The notes under the pieces: model-generated
Seen by the model: the letters and a program-made list of their open reading frames with translations, nothing else
The model's database searches: none
Told to the model about the DNA's origin: nothing
Shown: piece by piece, positions 42,236 through 52,758 of the stretch
Numbering within the stretch: the first letter of the stretch is position 1
Layout of the letters: each line of letters opens with the position of its first letter
Source of the DNA: Artemisia argyi
Lineage: Eukaryota; Streptophyta; Magnoliopsida; Asterales; Asteraceae
Assembly (NCBI GenBank): GCA_030686995.1
Contig: CM060685.1
Location: 28,039,204-28,103,203 of the forward strand
Reading direction: 5' to 3'
DNA length: 64,000 nucleotides
Translations under genes and position numbers: made by a program

Positions 42236-42335
42236 ATTTCAAACATTTACCTATATATAGCCTTATACATTGGCTTGTTTATACACATACAACATACACA
42301 AACACGCATAAAATTTATTAAGTCTCTCCACAACA

Positions 42336-42845
42336 ATGTCTCGCAAAGACTTCTCCCAGCAATTCCCAACTCAGTGTGACTTCTCCCAACAATTCCCAAG
42401 TCACCGTGACTTCTCCCAGCAATTCCCAAGTCACCATGACTTTTTCCCGCAATTCCCAAGCTCCAGCATGATTCCAAATGCACTAGTGAACACTCCACCG
42501 GAAGACATCTTTCCGATATTCACACCGGAAAATGAACCGGTACCCAATCCACCAGTTGTCCAACAACAACCCAATCCATCAGCAAACAACCCACCGGTGA
42601 AAAACCAACCCATTCCATTTGGGTTGACTGATGAAGAAGTCTTTGAGCAAGATATGCAAGTCTTGCGAGAGATTGAAGAAGCCGAAGAACGTGAGGCACG
42701 TGCTCGTAGGGATGAGGAAGCTGCTCGTAAGGAGCGGCTAAACAGAGAAGCACCATACCGCTGGGCCTTGGGGTTAGGCCATATTCGATCAGAGTCTTCG
42801 GCTTCGAGTAACGAGGGCTATGTCTCAAATGATTCGTTTTTCTAA
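42336..42845 (+). CDS. Unknown 169-residue protein with DFSQQFPS repeats
   Basis: The ATG at 42336 opens a full frame. Residues 5-45 are four imperfect repeats of DFSQQFPS (9-11 residues). A Pro/Asn/Gln-rich middle part follows (about residues 60-95), then a charged helix (EEVFEQDMQVLREIEEAEER) and a Ser-rich tail. No known domain. It is divergent from the Myb/SANT-like gene with a 100 bp shared promoter region. A PIF-like right end lies downstream at 43114, so the pair probably belongs to a second PIF/Harbinger element. Confidence 0.45.
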   Translation: MSRKDFSQQFPTQCDFSQQFPSHRDFSQQFPSHHDFFPQFPSSSMIPNALVNTPPEDIFPIFTPENEPVPNPPVVQQQPNPSANNPPVKNQPIPFGLTDEEVFEQDMQVLREIEEAEEREARARRDEEAARKERLNREAPYRWALGLGHIRSESSASSNEGYVSNDSFF

Positions 42846-42954
42846 TTCATAGTTTAATATTTTAAATCGTAGTTTCTATTAATGTAATGTGTTTTTTTAA
42901 TTAATGAAGTTTATTTTAGTTAATATTGTGTATGTTTTATTTTATGTAAAAAAA

Positions 42955-43114
42955 AAAAAAAAAAAAATGGCTGACGGCACCAGAATTTCTAGTGCCAACG
43001 AATACGGCCAGAATGTGGCGCCGTGGAATTTCTGGTGCCGTGGAGATTTTTGCTGACGTGGAATCACTTTTTGGGCCACGACTAGAAGCCATGATACCAC
43101 CACACCCAATGCTC
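42955..43114. repeat. Probable right end of a second PIF/Harbinger element
   Basis: The sequence ends ...CACCACACCCAATGCTC followed by TTA (43115-43117). Reversed, it begins GAGCATTGGGTGTGGT, similar to the TIR of the nested PIF element (GAGCAAGAGGTGTGGT). Inside are inverted GGCACCAGAA/TTCTGGTGCC motifs. I did not find the matching left end. Confidence 0.45.
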
Positions 43115-43117
43115 TTA

Positions 43118-43855
43118 ATGAAAACTTTGTTTAAACGCTTATTTCAAATTGGGTGGTGTTATCCATACCCTTTCACATTATTTGCACATTCTTTCATGTG
43201 ACAGAAGTTATTTCTATTTCTAGTTTTTGAAAGTTTTCTTTATTTTTCTCCCGAATCTATTAATTGCAAAGAAAAGTTCAATACGAAACAACATTTATCT
43301 AAAAACAAATCCTTTGATCTCAACCACTCATCATCCTAGCATCTAATGGTTGAGATTAATTCTTAGTTTAATTTGATTAATTACTAAAGGACATAGGTGT
43401 AATTACACACTAAAAGCTATTACTCTTCAGTTACATTTTCACAACATAAGTGACCACACTCATTTCACCCTTTCCACAACAACTAGCCGCCACCCTAGTA
43501 TCCTCCATCGCCGGCCACCATTAACACCACCATCAACGTCCCTCACCACCACCAAAACTTCATGTTAACACCTTTCCCTTACTACAGATTTGTGGCATAC
43601 GCGCCCAAGACCCACCATCACCAGGATACACCGCCACTTCCACAGTCAAAACCACAGCAAATCCACCCTTATTTTCCTGTCGTGAACCCATAACCGCCAC
43701 CACGCGCCCTCATTCACCACCACATCCTTCTTTTTTATTTCGAATAGGTAATTCAAAGGTAGAATGGATCGGGTTTAAATTTGTAAACATGAAGAATAAC
43801 ATTTATACAACTAAAACGTAAATAAAATTTGGTTTGGTATCATTTGAGTGTGTTC
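43118..43855. other. Intergenic, no gene recognised
   Basis: AT-rich, then C/A-rich between about 43440 and 43730 with runs of CCACCA. No stable frame. It ends at the Tat 3' LTR boundary; GTGGT (43856-43860) is the candidate target-site flank. Confidence 0.5.
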
Positions 43856-43860
43856 GTGGT

Positions 43861-44422
43861 TGTTGAGGTAAAAGTTTGCTTCTACTTCGAACAAGCGAGA
43901 TGAATCCTTCGGACTAGAATAGGTCCTACGGATTCAATGTGGTCCTTGCTTACAATGTGTTGCTTCGGATATCTGCAAAACAAATACGTCCGTTAGACTC
44001 GCCCCGGGAATGTATCCCAGGACCAACCTCCGGTGTGAGAGTAAGTATATGTTCTTAGTGAGAGAAAGTATAAATAAAACTAGAGAGTAGGGGAGAATTT
44101 AGTTAACCTTAAATGAAGATTTCCTCTCTATTTATAGACTCTCTACATGGGGTGCCAGGCTGTTTCGTACTTAACCCATAATGTTCGCTAGTTTAAACTC
44201 CAATATCATATACTTTGGCGTACTTGTTTGTACTTTGGTCTAGGTACTTGTTAGCTTATCCGAAGGGTTTGGGCTTTCCGGAGGGCTGAGCTCATACGGA
44301 CATTCGTAACCCATCGGATATTGGTCCGTGTTGTCTGAACACATTTGAGTACATTTTATCTGATACGGATCCGGAGGGTATGTCATTGTCCGGCAAGTAT
44401 CCGGAGGGTACATACGTCAACA
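43861..44422 (-). repeat. 3' LTR of the Tat element (562 bp)
   Basis: On the minus strand it starts TGTTGACGTATG directly after the G-rich polypurine tract (ACTGGGGGGGACA, 44423-44435) and ends ...ACCTCAACA at 43861, with TGTTG/CAACA termini. It has an internal TATA box. The partner LTR is not in the window. Confidence 0.75.
44128..44137 (-). promoter_or_regulatory. TATA box of the Tat LTR
   Basis: CTATAAATAG on the minus strand, 285 bp into the LTR, followed by AGAGGAAATC. It is suitably placed to start the genomic RNA of the element. Confidence 0.5.
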
Positions 44423-44694
44423 TGTCCCCCCCAGTATCATAGTATTGGTTGTGCCAATGGTGTGATACTAAGTTTTTATTTTTTGCGATTTTCCGGAGGG
44501 TAAGCCATGGCTTTGTTCTTTTGTTAGTCACGCAAAATGCCAAAAGTAATTAAGGTGTCGTTTAAGGTGCGCCGTCGTTTTTTACCGCGTCGTTTGGATT
44601 GGGACACGTATGCGTTTTCTGAGAGACACGGTGTGGATGGCTGACACGTTAGTCCTACGGGTGACGTGTCCCTTTCCCGCCTATTTTGACCGCC

Positions 44695-44703
44695 TATAAA
44701 TAG
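44695..44703 (+). promoter_or_regulatory. TATA box of the antisense gene
   Basis: TATAAATAG lies 176 bp before the ATG at 44871, on the strand opposite to the retroelement. About 30 bp upstream is GTGACGTGTC (44661), an ACGT-core motif of the type bound by plant bZIP factors. Confidence 0.55.
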
Positions 44704-44870
44704 TCCCATTTCTTTTATTTACAGCACCGTAATTTTATTTCACACACATACCTCTGATTCATCTCATCTTCTCCGTATTCCGAACGATTATTCGCGCCGT
44801 CTTTGAGGTACGTCTCAGCCCGTTTAGTTTTTTTTGTTGTTTGGCTATTCTCCTCTCCTTTTCGTCCATT

Positions 44871-47272
44871 ATGTCGGAATCTACAGCATCGTTTGAGTGC
44901 GAAGATGTGTCTAATCCGGACGGTTCGCATGTGAAGAAAGATATGCATTTAAGAATGTCCGCAATGGATGAATCTGATGTGATCGCTGTGGTGAAAGCGT
45001 TCGGAATACCAGAGGATTTACATCCAAGGATACCTCCATCGGGTATGACGATGAACCAGCTTCCAGAGGATGCCATAGGTTTGTATGCAGAGTACTTTTT
45101 TGAGGGTGGTCTCGTCATCCCTTTTTCCACCTTTCTTTTAGAGGTCATTAGATATTTCAAAGTTCACATTTCTCAGCTGGTTCCGTTGGGTATGCACCGT
45201 GCTACCCTTTTTGAGGTGTATTGCCGTAGCATGCACATTCCTCCTACCACTCCTTTATTCCGTGTCTTCTACAAGCTTAGCAAGCAGGGTGATTGGTTTT
45301 CCTTCGAGAAACGCATCCATAAAAATAGGAAGGTTTGTTTTGGGGAATTTCCTTCTTGTCTGAAGGGTTGGAAGTATAATTTTTTCCTGATCGATAGACG
45401 AGCTATTCCGTTTGCCATGCCATGGAGGCATTCGGATTCGGACGTATCGGATCCGTTTCCAAAGGCAAGTGAGTATGATGTTACTCATGCCGAAAGGCTT
45501 TCCGAGATGATCATTGAGCCTTGTCAAATTCCGCAAGTGTTCTTGTATGCCCTGGGTTTATCGGATCATTGGGAGTTTCCTGGTTATCGTCCGGCATTGA
45601 GGGATGAGCAGGGGAGGGGTATAGCCTTTGTTATAACGCGTGTTTTTATATTGTGCACCTCTTTTCATTTTTAACGTTGGGTTTTGTTTGTCCGCAGGTA
45701 TAACCATGTCAAGTTATCTAAAGAAACCTCCGCTACGAAAGACTGTACAGATTGTTCAAGGCACCCCGTTTCCGGAAGGGCATGTTCGTGAGGTGCATGT
45801 TACTCCTCCCTTGGCCTCCAATACTGAGGTACCGGAAAAGACGGAGGAGTTGAAGGGTGTGGAGGTTGCTGATGATAAGGTGATAGCTGCTAAGGATAGA
45901 AAGAAGGAGCAAGCAGCGAAGGCTGGTTTGAAGAAGCCTCCATTGAAGAGGACTGGGGCCGGGAGTGTCTCTTCTCGCCTTCACAAAAGAAGCAAGATTT
46001 CCGCTGGTGACACGGTTATTGATTTGGATACCGGAGAGACCGTGGAGAGGACGGAGCCCATTCGTTCTGTGCATCCGAATGTTTTGTCATCTGGTATGTT
46101 TGGATGATCTTTTGTAGTTACACCTTCATTGCTCTCTTTCTTTTTTTTTTATATATTTGACGGAGGTTCTTTCATTGTCAGGGGGTTCAGAAGGTGCATC
46201 CCGGCGTCCGGGGAAAGAAACGCTTGTGGATGAGGATGATACGGAGGTTGACATAGAGGGGGATGGTGAGGATGATGCCCTCCATGTACCTGCGTGGACT
46301 GTGACCAAAGGAACTCGTCTGAACACTGCCACTGCTTGTCGAGATATGTTGATAAATTTTGCAACTCCCAAGGAGGAGAAATATCTGGACGAGCAGGATG
46401 ATGAAGAGGCTGTCCGCAGATCGTGGTTGTTGTTGGGCAAATGTGTCACGGCTCAAACGGACATGATTTTCCGTTTTGAGTCTCTTTCGAAGGAGTACAA
46501 GAAACTGTTTGATACCCACAAGATCTGTGATAAGACCCTTGATGACAACTGGAAGATGTTCCAGCAGATGTCCGGAGAACTTCATGAGTTGAAGAAAGTT
46601 CATGCAGAATGTTCTGAGGTAAATCCGGAGGGTTTGAGGAAGCTTCGAACGGAGAATGCGAGTCTGGAGGAGAGGGTTGGAAATCTTGAGTTGGAAAAGA
46701 ACGAGTGGAGGAAGGTTTCCGGCGAGCAGGCCGAGAAGATTAGGTTGTTGGAGGGGCAGCTGTCTGAGGCCAAGCAGAAGCTAAATGATGAAGAAAAGGC
46801 TTACAGGGAGCTTTGTCAGGAGAAGGTGGATATTGCTGTGGCCGCCGGTAATGTCGAGGTGGAGAGGAACCGTATTGTCAATGAGTTTATCCCGGAAGCT
46901 ATCCACCGCTTTCTCGGGAGTCACGAGTTTCGAACAGCCTTGGCAGAGCCCTTCAACTTGTTTTATCTTTCGGGGCTAATTGATGGGGCAGGTTTGTTTG
47001 AGGAGCCGGAGAAAGCGGCTAAGTTGTTAGGAGAGGTTGAAGGAATGGATATGGAGGCCGGGGCCAAATATGGTCCGTTGTATGACAAGGCTTTGTCTCA
47101 GGATTATCCTTACATTCAGAAGATCCGGGAAACCGTGTACCGGAAATTTGATGAACTGAGCGCCTTAGTTCCTGACCCTGCTCCGGCTGAAGAACCAACT
47201 ACTGAGGGTCCGGAGGTTGAATCTCACATCGAGAATCCTTCCGATACCCAGAATGCCTCTGTCTTTGCTTGA
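44871..47272 (+). CDS. Three-exon antisense gene of the Tat element (gypsy-associated protein)
   Basis: Exons are 44871-45618, 45698-46093 and 46182-47272. Both introns are 79-88 bp with GT...AG ends (donors GTATAG and GTATGT; acceptors GTCCGCAG and CATTGTCAG), and all junctions are phase 1, giving one frame of 744 residues. Exon 1 encodes the 'putative gypsy type transposon' domain known from plant genomes (PEDAIGLYAEYFFEGGLVIP, FEVYCRSMHIPPT, WFSFEKR). Exon 2 is basic and Pro/Lys-rich. Exon 3 is acidic and then a long coiled coil (about residues 440-640: LRKLRTENASLEERVGNLEL). The function is unknown; Tat-lineage elements carry such ORFs in antisense between integrase and 3' LTR. It has its own TATA box and converges on the integrase. 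No stop or frameshift is present. Confidence 0.78.
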
Positions 47273-47627
47273 AGCTGCTTATCTGTGTTTGGAAGATGTA
47301 TGTCGGAGTCCGGATACCTCCATTTTGACTATGGATTCAAGTATCCCGGATTCCTTGTGAAGCTTATCAATTGATGTAATAGAATAGGTTTGAAGTTCAG
47401 TTTTTGTTATTCCGTTATTTCGGAATGTTTGATGTAACCGAATTTTGATCATATGAATATATCACTTTCTTTTGTTATCCGTATTGTCTTTAACCTACAT
47501 ACGTATTTCTGAGTAGTATGTAATTTATGGAACTTGGCTTTTTAATTATGTACTCGTGGGGTTCCGTTTTATTGGACAATATATGCCTTACGGATCTTGG
47601 CCATGGCTTATTCCTCCTAGCTTTATT
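47273..47627 (+). other. 3' flank of the antisense gene
   Basis: AT-rich, with AATAGAATAGG near 47378 and the small hairpin CCGTTATTTCGG at 47412. This is a plausible polyadenylation region, but the signal is not certain. Confidence 0.4.
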
Positions 47628-47679
47628 TGTCGGGGAGAACCTATACCTTTCGGCACTTGGCCTTAGTAGTACCCACTTG

Positions 47680-47730
<51 letters not shown>

Positions 47731-47903
47731 ACGGGGTAACCTGCACCCTTCGGCTCTTGGCCTTAGTAATACCCACTTGGGGTTTTCTTTGATGGGGTAA
47801 CATGTACCTTTCGGCTCTTGGCCTTAGTAATACCCATTTGGGGTTTTTCTTTGACGGGGTAACCTGTATCCTTCGGCTCTTGGCCTTAGTAATACCCACT
47901 TGG

Positions 47904-47959
<56 letters not shown>

Positions 47960-48345
47960 ACGGGGTAACCTGTACCCTTCGGCTCTTGGCCTTAGTAATA
48001 CCCACTTGGGGTTTTCTTTGATGGGGTAACCTGTACCCTTCGGCTCTTGGCCTTAGTAATACCCATTTGGGGTTTTTCTTTGACGGGGTAACCTGTACCC
48101 TTCGGCTCTTGGCCTTAGTAATACCCACTTGGGGTTTTTTTTTTTTTTTTTGACGGGGTAACATGTACCCTTCGGCTCTTGGCCTTAGTAATACCCACTT
48201 GGGGTTTTCTTAGACGGGGTAACCTGTACCCTTCGGCTCTTGGCCTTGGTAATACCCATTTGGGGTTTTTCTTTGACGGGGTAACATGTACCCTTCGGCT
48301 CTTGGCCTTAGTAATACCCACTTGGGGTTTTCTTTGATGGACAAC
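47628..48345. repeat. 61-62 bp tandem repeat with expanded T tracts
   Basis: Nine units begin GA(C/T)GGGGTAACCTGTACCC at 47730, 47791, 47853, 47959, 48020, 48082, 48152, 48213 and 48275, preceded by one diverged unit. Three units are lengthened by pure T runs at the same internal position: 48 T (47682-47729), 53 T (47906-47958) and 17 T (48135-48151). It sits between the integrase stop and the antisense gene. The lysine-rich frames read from it on the minus strand are not genes. Confidence 0.92.
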
Positions 48346-48480
48346 TTATGCTTTACGGAAAATAACTTTATATGGTGAAAATGCATCGGATTTTTTATTG
48401 ATGCGAAAGTGGCTCATGCCTTACAATAGGTCCTGAAAATTCAAAGTACATAAAACATTTCTTCAAGTTACATAAATAGG

Positions 48481-51400
48481 TTACATAAAACATTTCTTCA
48501 AGTTAATTGCATGCCACGTTCGGGGTACTTCCACGTCGTCCATGGTTTGGAGCTTGTATGTGCCGTGCTGATAAGCCTCCGTTATCCGATAGGGGCCTTC
48601 CCAATTAGGTCCCAATTTTCCCTGATCTTCCACTCTGCTCGCTTCATTTTTTCGGTACACGAAATCTCCTACTTTGAAGGCTTCGGGTCTAACCCTCCGG
48701 TTGTAGTATTGCTCCACCTTCTTTTTGTATTTTGCCTCTCTTATGGCTGCCATTTCTCTCCGTTCTTCTAGCAGGTTTAGATTTAGATTTAGCTCATCGT
48801 CATTGTTTTCCACGTTTGCTATCATGGTCCGGAAGGTAGGCATACCGATTTCTGCTGGAATGACTGCCTCACTTCCATAAGTTAGACTGAAAGGGGTTTC
48901 TCCGTTGCTGGTTTTTAGGGTGGTTCGGAAAGCCCATAGTACGTTAGGTAATTCATCTACCCATCCTGCCCTTTCTCTTCCTAGCCGGGATTTAAATCCC
49001 TTTATTAGGCTTTTGTTGGCTCTTTCGACCAATCCGTTGGCTTGAGGGTGAGCCACGGCCGTGTTGATTTGCGTAATATTTAACCTTTCGCACCAACTTT
49101 TGAACGGATCTCCCACAAAATTACTTCCGTTGTCTGTGACAATTATCTTGGGTAGTCCGAACCTGCAGACGATGTTGTCCCATACAAACTTTTTAACTTC
49201 TTTTCCGGTTGTCTTGGCCAACGGTTTTGCTTCCATCCATTTTGTGAAATAGTCTATTGCCACGATAACATACTTAACTTTTCCTGGAGCTTCGGGCAAA
49301 GGTCCCAAAATGTCCATTGCCCACTGGAAGAAGGGCCATGGTGCCATGACGGAGGTTAGTACTGTTTTTGGTAACTTTGGGACCGGAGCATGTATTTGAC
49401 AGGCATCACATTTTCGGATGACTTCCCTAGCGTCCTGGTGCATGGTTGGCCAATAGTAGCCTTGTCGCATGAGTTTAGCTACCACCGTCCGGGGTCCGGA
49501 GTGCATACCACAGGCTCCTTCATGCACCTCTCGGATTATGTAATTGGCTTGGAGAGGTCCGACACATCGTAACATCGGTCCTAGGTAGGATTTTTTGAAT
49601 AGCACGTTGTCAATTAGTGTGTAGTGGCTTATTTTCATACGGAGGTTTCGAGCTTCATTCTGGTCTTCCGGCCATATACCTTCGTTTAAACATCAGAATA
49701 TGGGGGACATCCAATTTTCCTCCTCTTCTTCGACTATTGCGTTGACTATTTCTTCTTCGGTGGACGGTTTCTCCAACACTTCTACCAGGACCTCTTTCGT
49801 TAAGTGGTCAAACGCTACGGATGCCAGCTTGCTGAGCACATCTGCTTTTTGATTCTGAGCTCTCGGGATGTTTTTTATCTTGAAGCGTTTGAAACAAGCG
49901 ATATATTCTTTGGCCTTTGCAAGGTATTTTGCCATGCTCTCCTTGTATGCAGTAAACTCTCCATTGATTTGGCTTGCCACTAAGTTAGAGTCCACCCGTA
50001 CGTCCAACGTTTCTATATGCATCTCCTTTGCAATTCTTAACCCGGCCAGGAGTGCTTCGTATTCTGCTCCGTTATTGGTAGTTTCGAAATTTAACCGGAG
50101 AGCATATGTATATTCTTCTTTTTCCGGACTAATTAACACTAATCCTGCTCCGGCACCTTTCCTGCTTGAGGCCCCGTCAGTATACAGGATCCATTCTTCC
50201 GGTTGAGAAATGTTGCATATCTCTTTGCTTTTCTTTGGATCCGGGGAGGTTGCTCCGATGGGTATTTCATTAATAAAATCAGCAAGCACTTGCCCTTTGA
50301 CAGCATTTCTGGGTATATAGGTAATGTTGTAGGCCCCCAGTTCTACGGTGTATTTGGCTAAACGTCCGGACGATTCTGCCCGGTTCAGTACTTGTTTGAT
50401 GGGATGGTCCGTTATGACCTTGACGGGGTGGGCTTCGAAATACCGCCTCAGTCTTCTTGATAAGTGCAGGAGGGCTAGAGCCAATTTTTCAACCGGAGCG
50501 TATCTCTTTTCAGCCTCGTGCAAGGTTCGACTTACATAATGGATTGGGATCTGCCGCCCGTCTCTTTCGACCATCAGCACTCCACTTATTGCTTCTGCTG
50601 CGGCTGATAGGTATAGATATAAATCTTCTTTAGACTTCGGAGTCGTTAGGCAGGGGAGTTCCAGGATCATCTTCTTCATATCTTGAAAGGCTCTCTCAGC
50701 CGCCTCCGTCCATTGATATCTTTCCTTGTTGTCTTTAGTGATATTTTTTAAAGTTTCAAAGAAGGGGAGAGACCTTTCGGCCGATTTTGATAAGAAACGA
50801 TTGAGTGCTGCGAGCTTGCCACTTAAGCTTTGCATTTCCTTAAGCGACTTTGGTGATTGCATATCGGCGATTGCTCTAGTTTTCTTGGGGTTAGCTCTAA
50901 TCCCTTCGGATGTCACCATATATCCGAGGAACTTTCCTTCTTCCACTCCGAAAGAACAATTTTTAGGGTTTAATTTCATGTTTATTCCTCGGAGATTATC
51001 GAACGTTTCGGCAATATCGGCCAACAGTTCTTTTTCCGTTTGACTCTTTATCACCATGTCATCTACATATACCTCCAAGTTCCGGCCAATCTGCTTCCGG
51101 AAGACAGAATCTACCAACTTCTGATAGGTTGCTCCGGCATTCTTTAAACCAAACGGCATTTTCACATAACAGTACGTTCCCCGATCCGTATAAAAGGCTG
51201 TTTTCTCTTCGTCTTCCTTCGCCATTTGTACTTGATGATATCCCTTGTAAGCGTCCAAGAAACACTTATATCGGAATCCTATCACCGACTCAATCTTCCA
51301 GTCTATCTCCGGCAACGGATAGTAGTCCTTACGACACGATGAGTTTAGGTTTTTAAAGTCAATGCACATCCTCCAGGTGTCATCCGGCTTCTTCACCAGT

Positions 51401-52758
51401 ACTGGATTAGCAATCCAGGTCGGGTATCGGACAGGCCTGATTATTCCAGCCTTTAGCCATTCTTCTACGTCTTGATTTATGGCTCGGTTCTTTTCTTCCG
51501 AGAAGAATCTCTTTTTTTGTGCTACCGGTTTGTCCTGGACGTTCACGTTGAGCTTATGTTCAGCTACCCATCGGGGGATACCAGTCATATCCGAGGGTTT
51601 CCATGCGAAAATGTCTCGGTTATTTTTTAGTAAAGTTATCAGTTGTCTTCGCCCTTCTTTTGAGAAATTCCTTCCTATTGTCACTAGTTGCTCCGGATAC
51701 GCAGGATGAACTAGCACATCTTCGGTTCCAGTAGTTTCTCCGATGGGTGTTTCCGAGGAGGTCTCTATCTGGGCCTCCTTTTCCATTAAGAATTTTTCTT
51801 CCAGTTTTCTGCACTGTGAGATGATGACCGATCGGGTTACTAGGGTTGCAATGCCTCTCGTCGTTGGGAATTTCATCATGGAGTGTATAGTTGATGGGAT
51901 GGCTCTTAGTTTTTTGATTCCGGACCGACCGAGTATCACATTGTACGGAGAGGGAGACCGAACCACCGCGAACTTCATGATAGTTCGGCGGTATAGCCCT
52001 TCGTTACCGAAGCACACTTCTAGTTCTATTTTCCTCAATGGATTTATGCTTTCTCCTGAGAATCCTACTAATGGTGTGTTTGTCTTGGATAGACGTGACC
52101 GGATGGAAGAGTCCAGATTTAAGAAGCAGTGCTCGTACATTACCTCCACCGATGCGCCTTGGTCGACATATATTCTCCGCACAGTATATCCCTCAATCTC
52201 AGCCTCCACTATAAGTGGCTCATCGGAAGCGTCACCCGGAAGGACCGGAGGAAAGCTTATGGGGGCCCTCATCCACTCCTCTTCTTGATCCATCGTTTTT
52301 CGCTTCGGATTTCTTTCTTGACATCGTACCATATTGATGATACGACCTTGGTTGTTTTGATGATTATTTCTGGGTGGTGCCCTGTCTCTTTGTCGGACGT
52401 CCCTGATCAGGTGGTCCAGCTTACCGGTATCTAGGGCTATCCTGAGTTGTTCCTTCAAGTTGTGACAGTCATTGGTGAGATGGCCTTTCTCCCCATGATA
52501 ATCACAGTATTTATCCATATTTTCTCTCGAGGGCCTTCCTCGGAGTGGCGGGGGTGCCGGTAGCCTGAGCTGATGTTCTGTGGATAGGATCTCTTTAGGA
52601 GCTTTCGTGAGCATGTTCAAGTCCAGCGGTCTGGTGTCTCTTCTATTCCCGTCGTCACGCCGGTAATCCCTCCGGTAATCTGTCCGGTAGGTATTATTGT
52701 CATTTCGTTTGGGCATGTATGGCGCGAAATTATCATTTCGCCTGGTGACTCCTCTCAA
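48481..52758 (-). pseudogene. Tat-type pol: protease-RT-RNase H-aRNase H-integrase, one stop
   Basis: One frame, open except for a TGA at 49693. The order is zinc-knuckle variant CDYHGEKGHLTNDC (C-H-H-C) from the Gag end, protease with DQGAS, and RT with FLDAYKGYHQV and VYVDDMVIKS. RNase H and then a second RNase H (YTDGASSRKGAGAG, NNGAEYEALLAG, DSNLVASQING) follow. After the stop comes integrase with an H-H-C-C finger (HEGACGMH...CDACQIH) and a D-D-E core (AMDILGPL, VTDNGSNF, GLVERANK), ending RTWHAINLKKCFM. The Gag core is missing; a TGA (52768-52770) and then foreign sequence lie upstream, and there is no ATG. One substitution separates this pol from an intact frame. Confidence 0.88.

Noticed and set aside
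38015..43114. A transposase gene for the Mutator-like or PIF elements
   Set aside because: No DDE transposase motif is found on either strand; only Myb/SANT-like and unknown small proteins are present.
45733..46603. Minus-strand frames opposite the antisense gene
   Set aside because: They cross the introns of the well-supported plus-strand gene and carry no domain.
47663..48321. Lysine-rich proteins on the minus strand
   Set aside because: They are translations of the 61-62 bp tandem repeat and its T tracts; all frames repeat and none has an independent start or domain.
47628..48345. A CRISPR-like array
   Set aside because: The units are directly adjacent tandem repeats without unique spacers, in a plant retrotransposon.
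51743..52288. Plus-strand open frames inside the pol genes (also 2907-3110, 4516-4890, 49868-50206, 63283-63540)
   Set aside because: They lie opposite well-conserved pol domains, have no recognisable domain, and follow from the codon use of the real frame.
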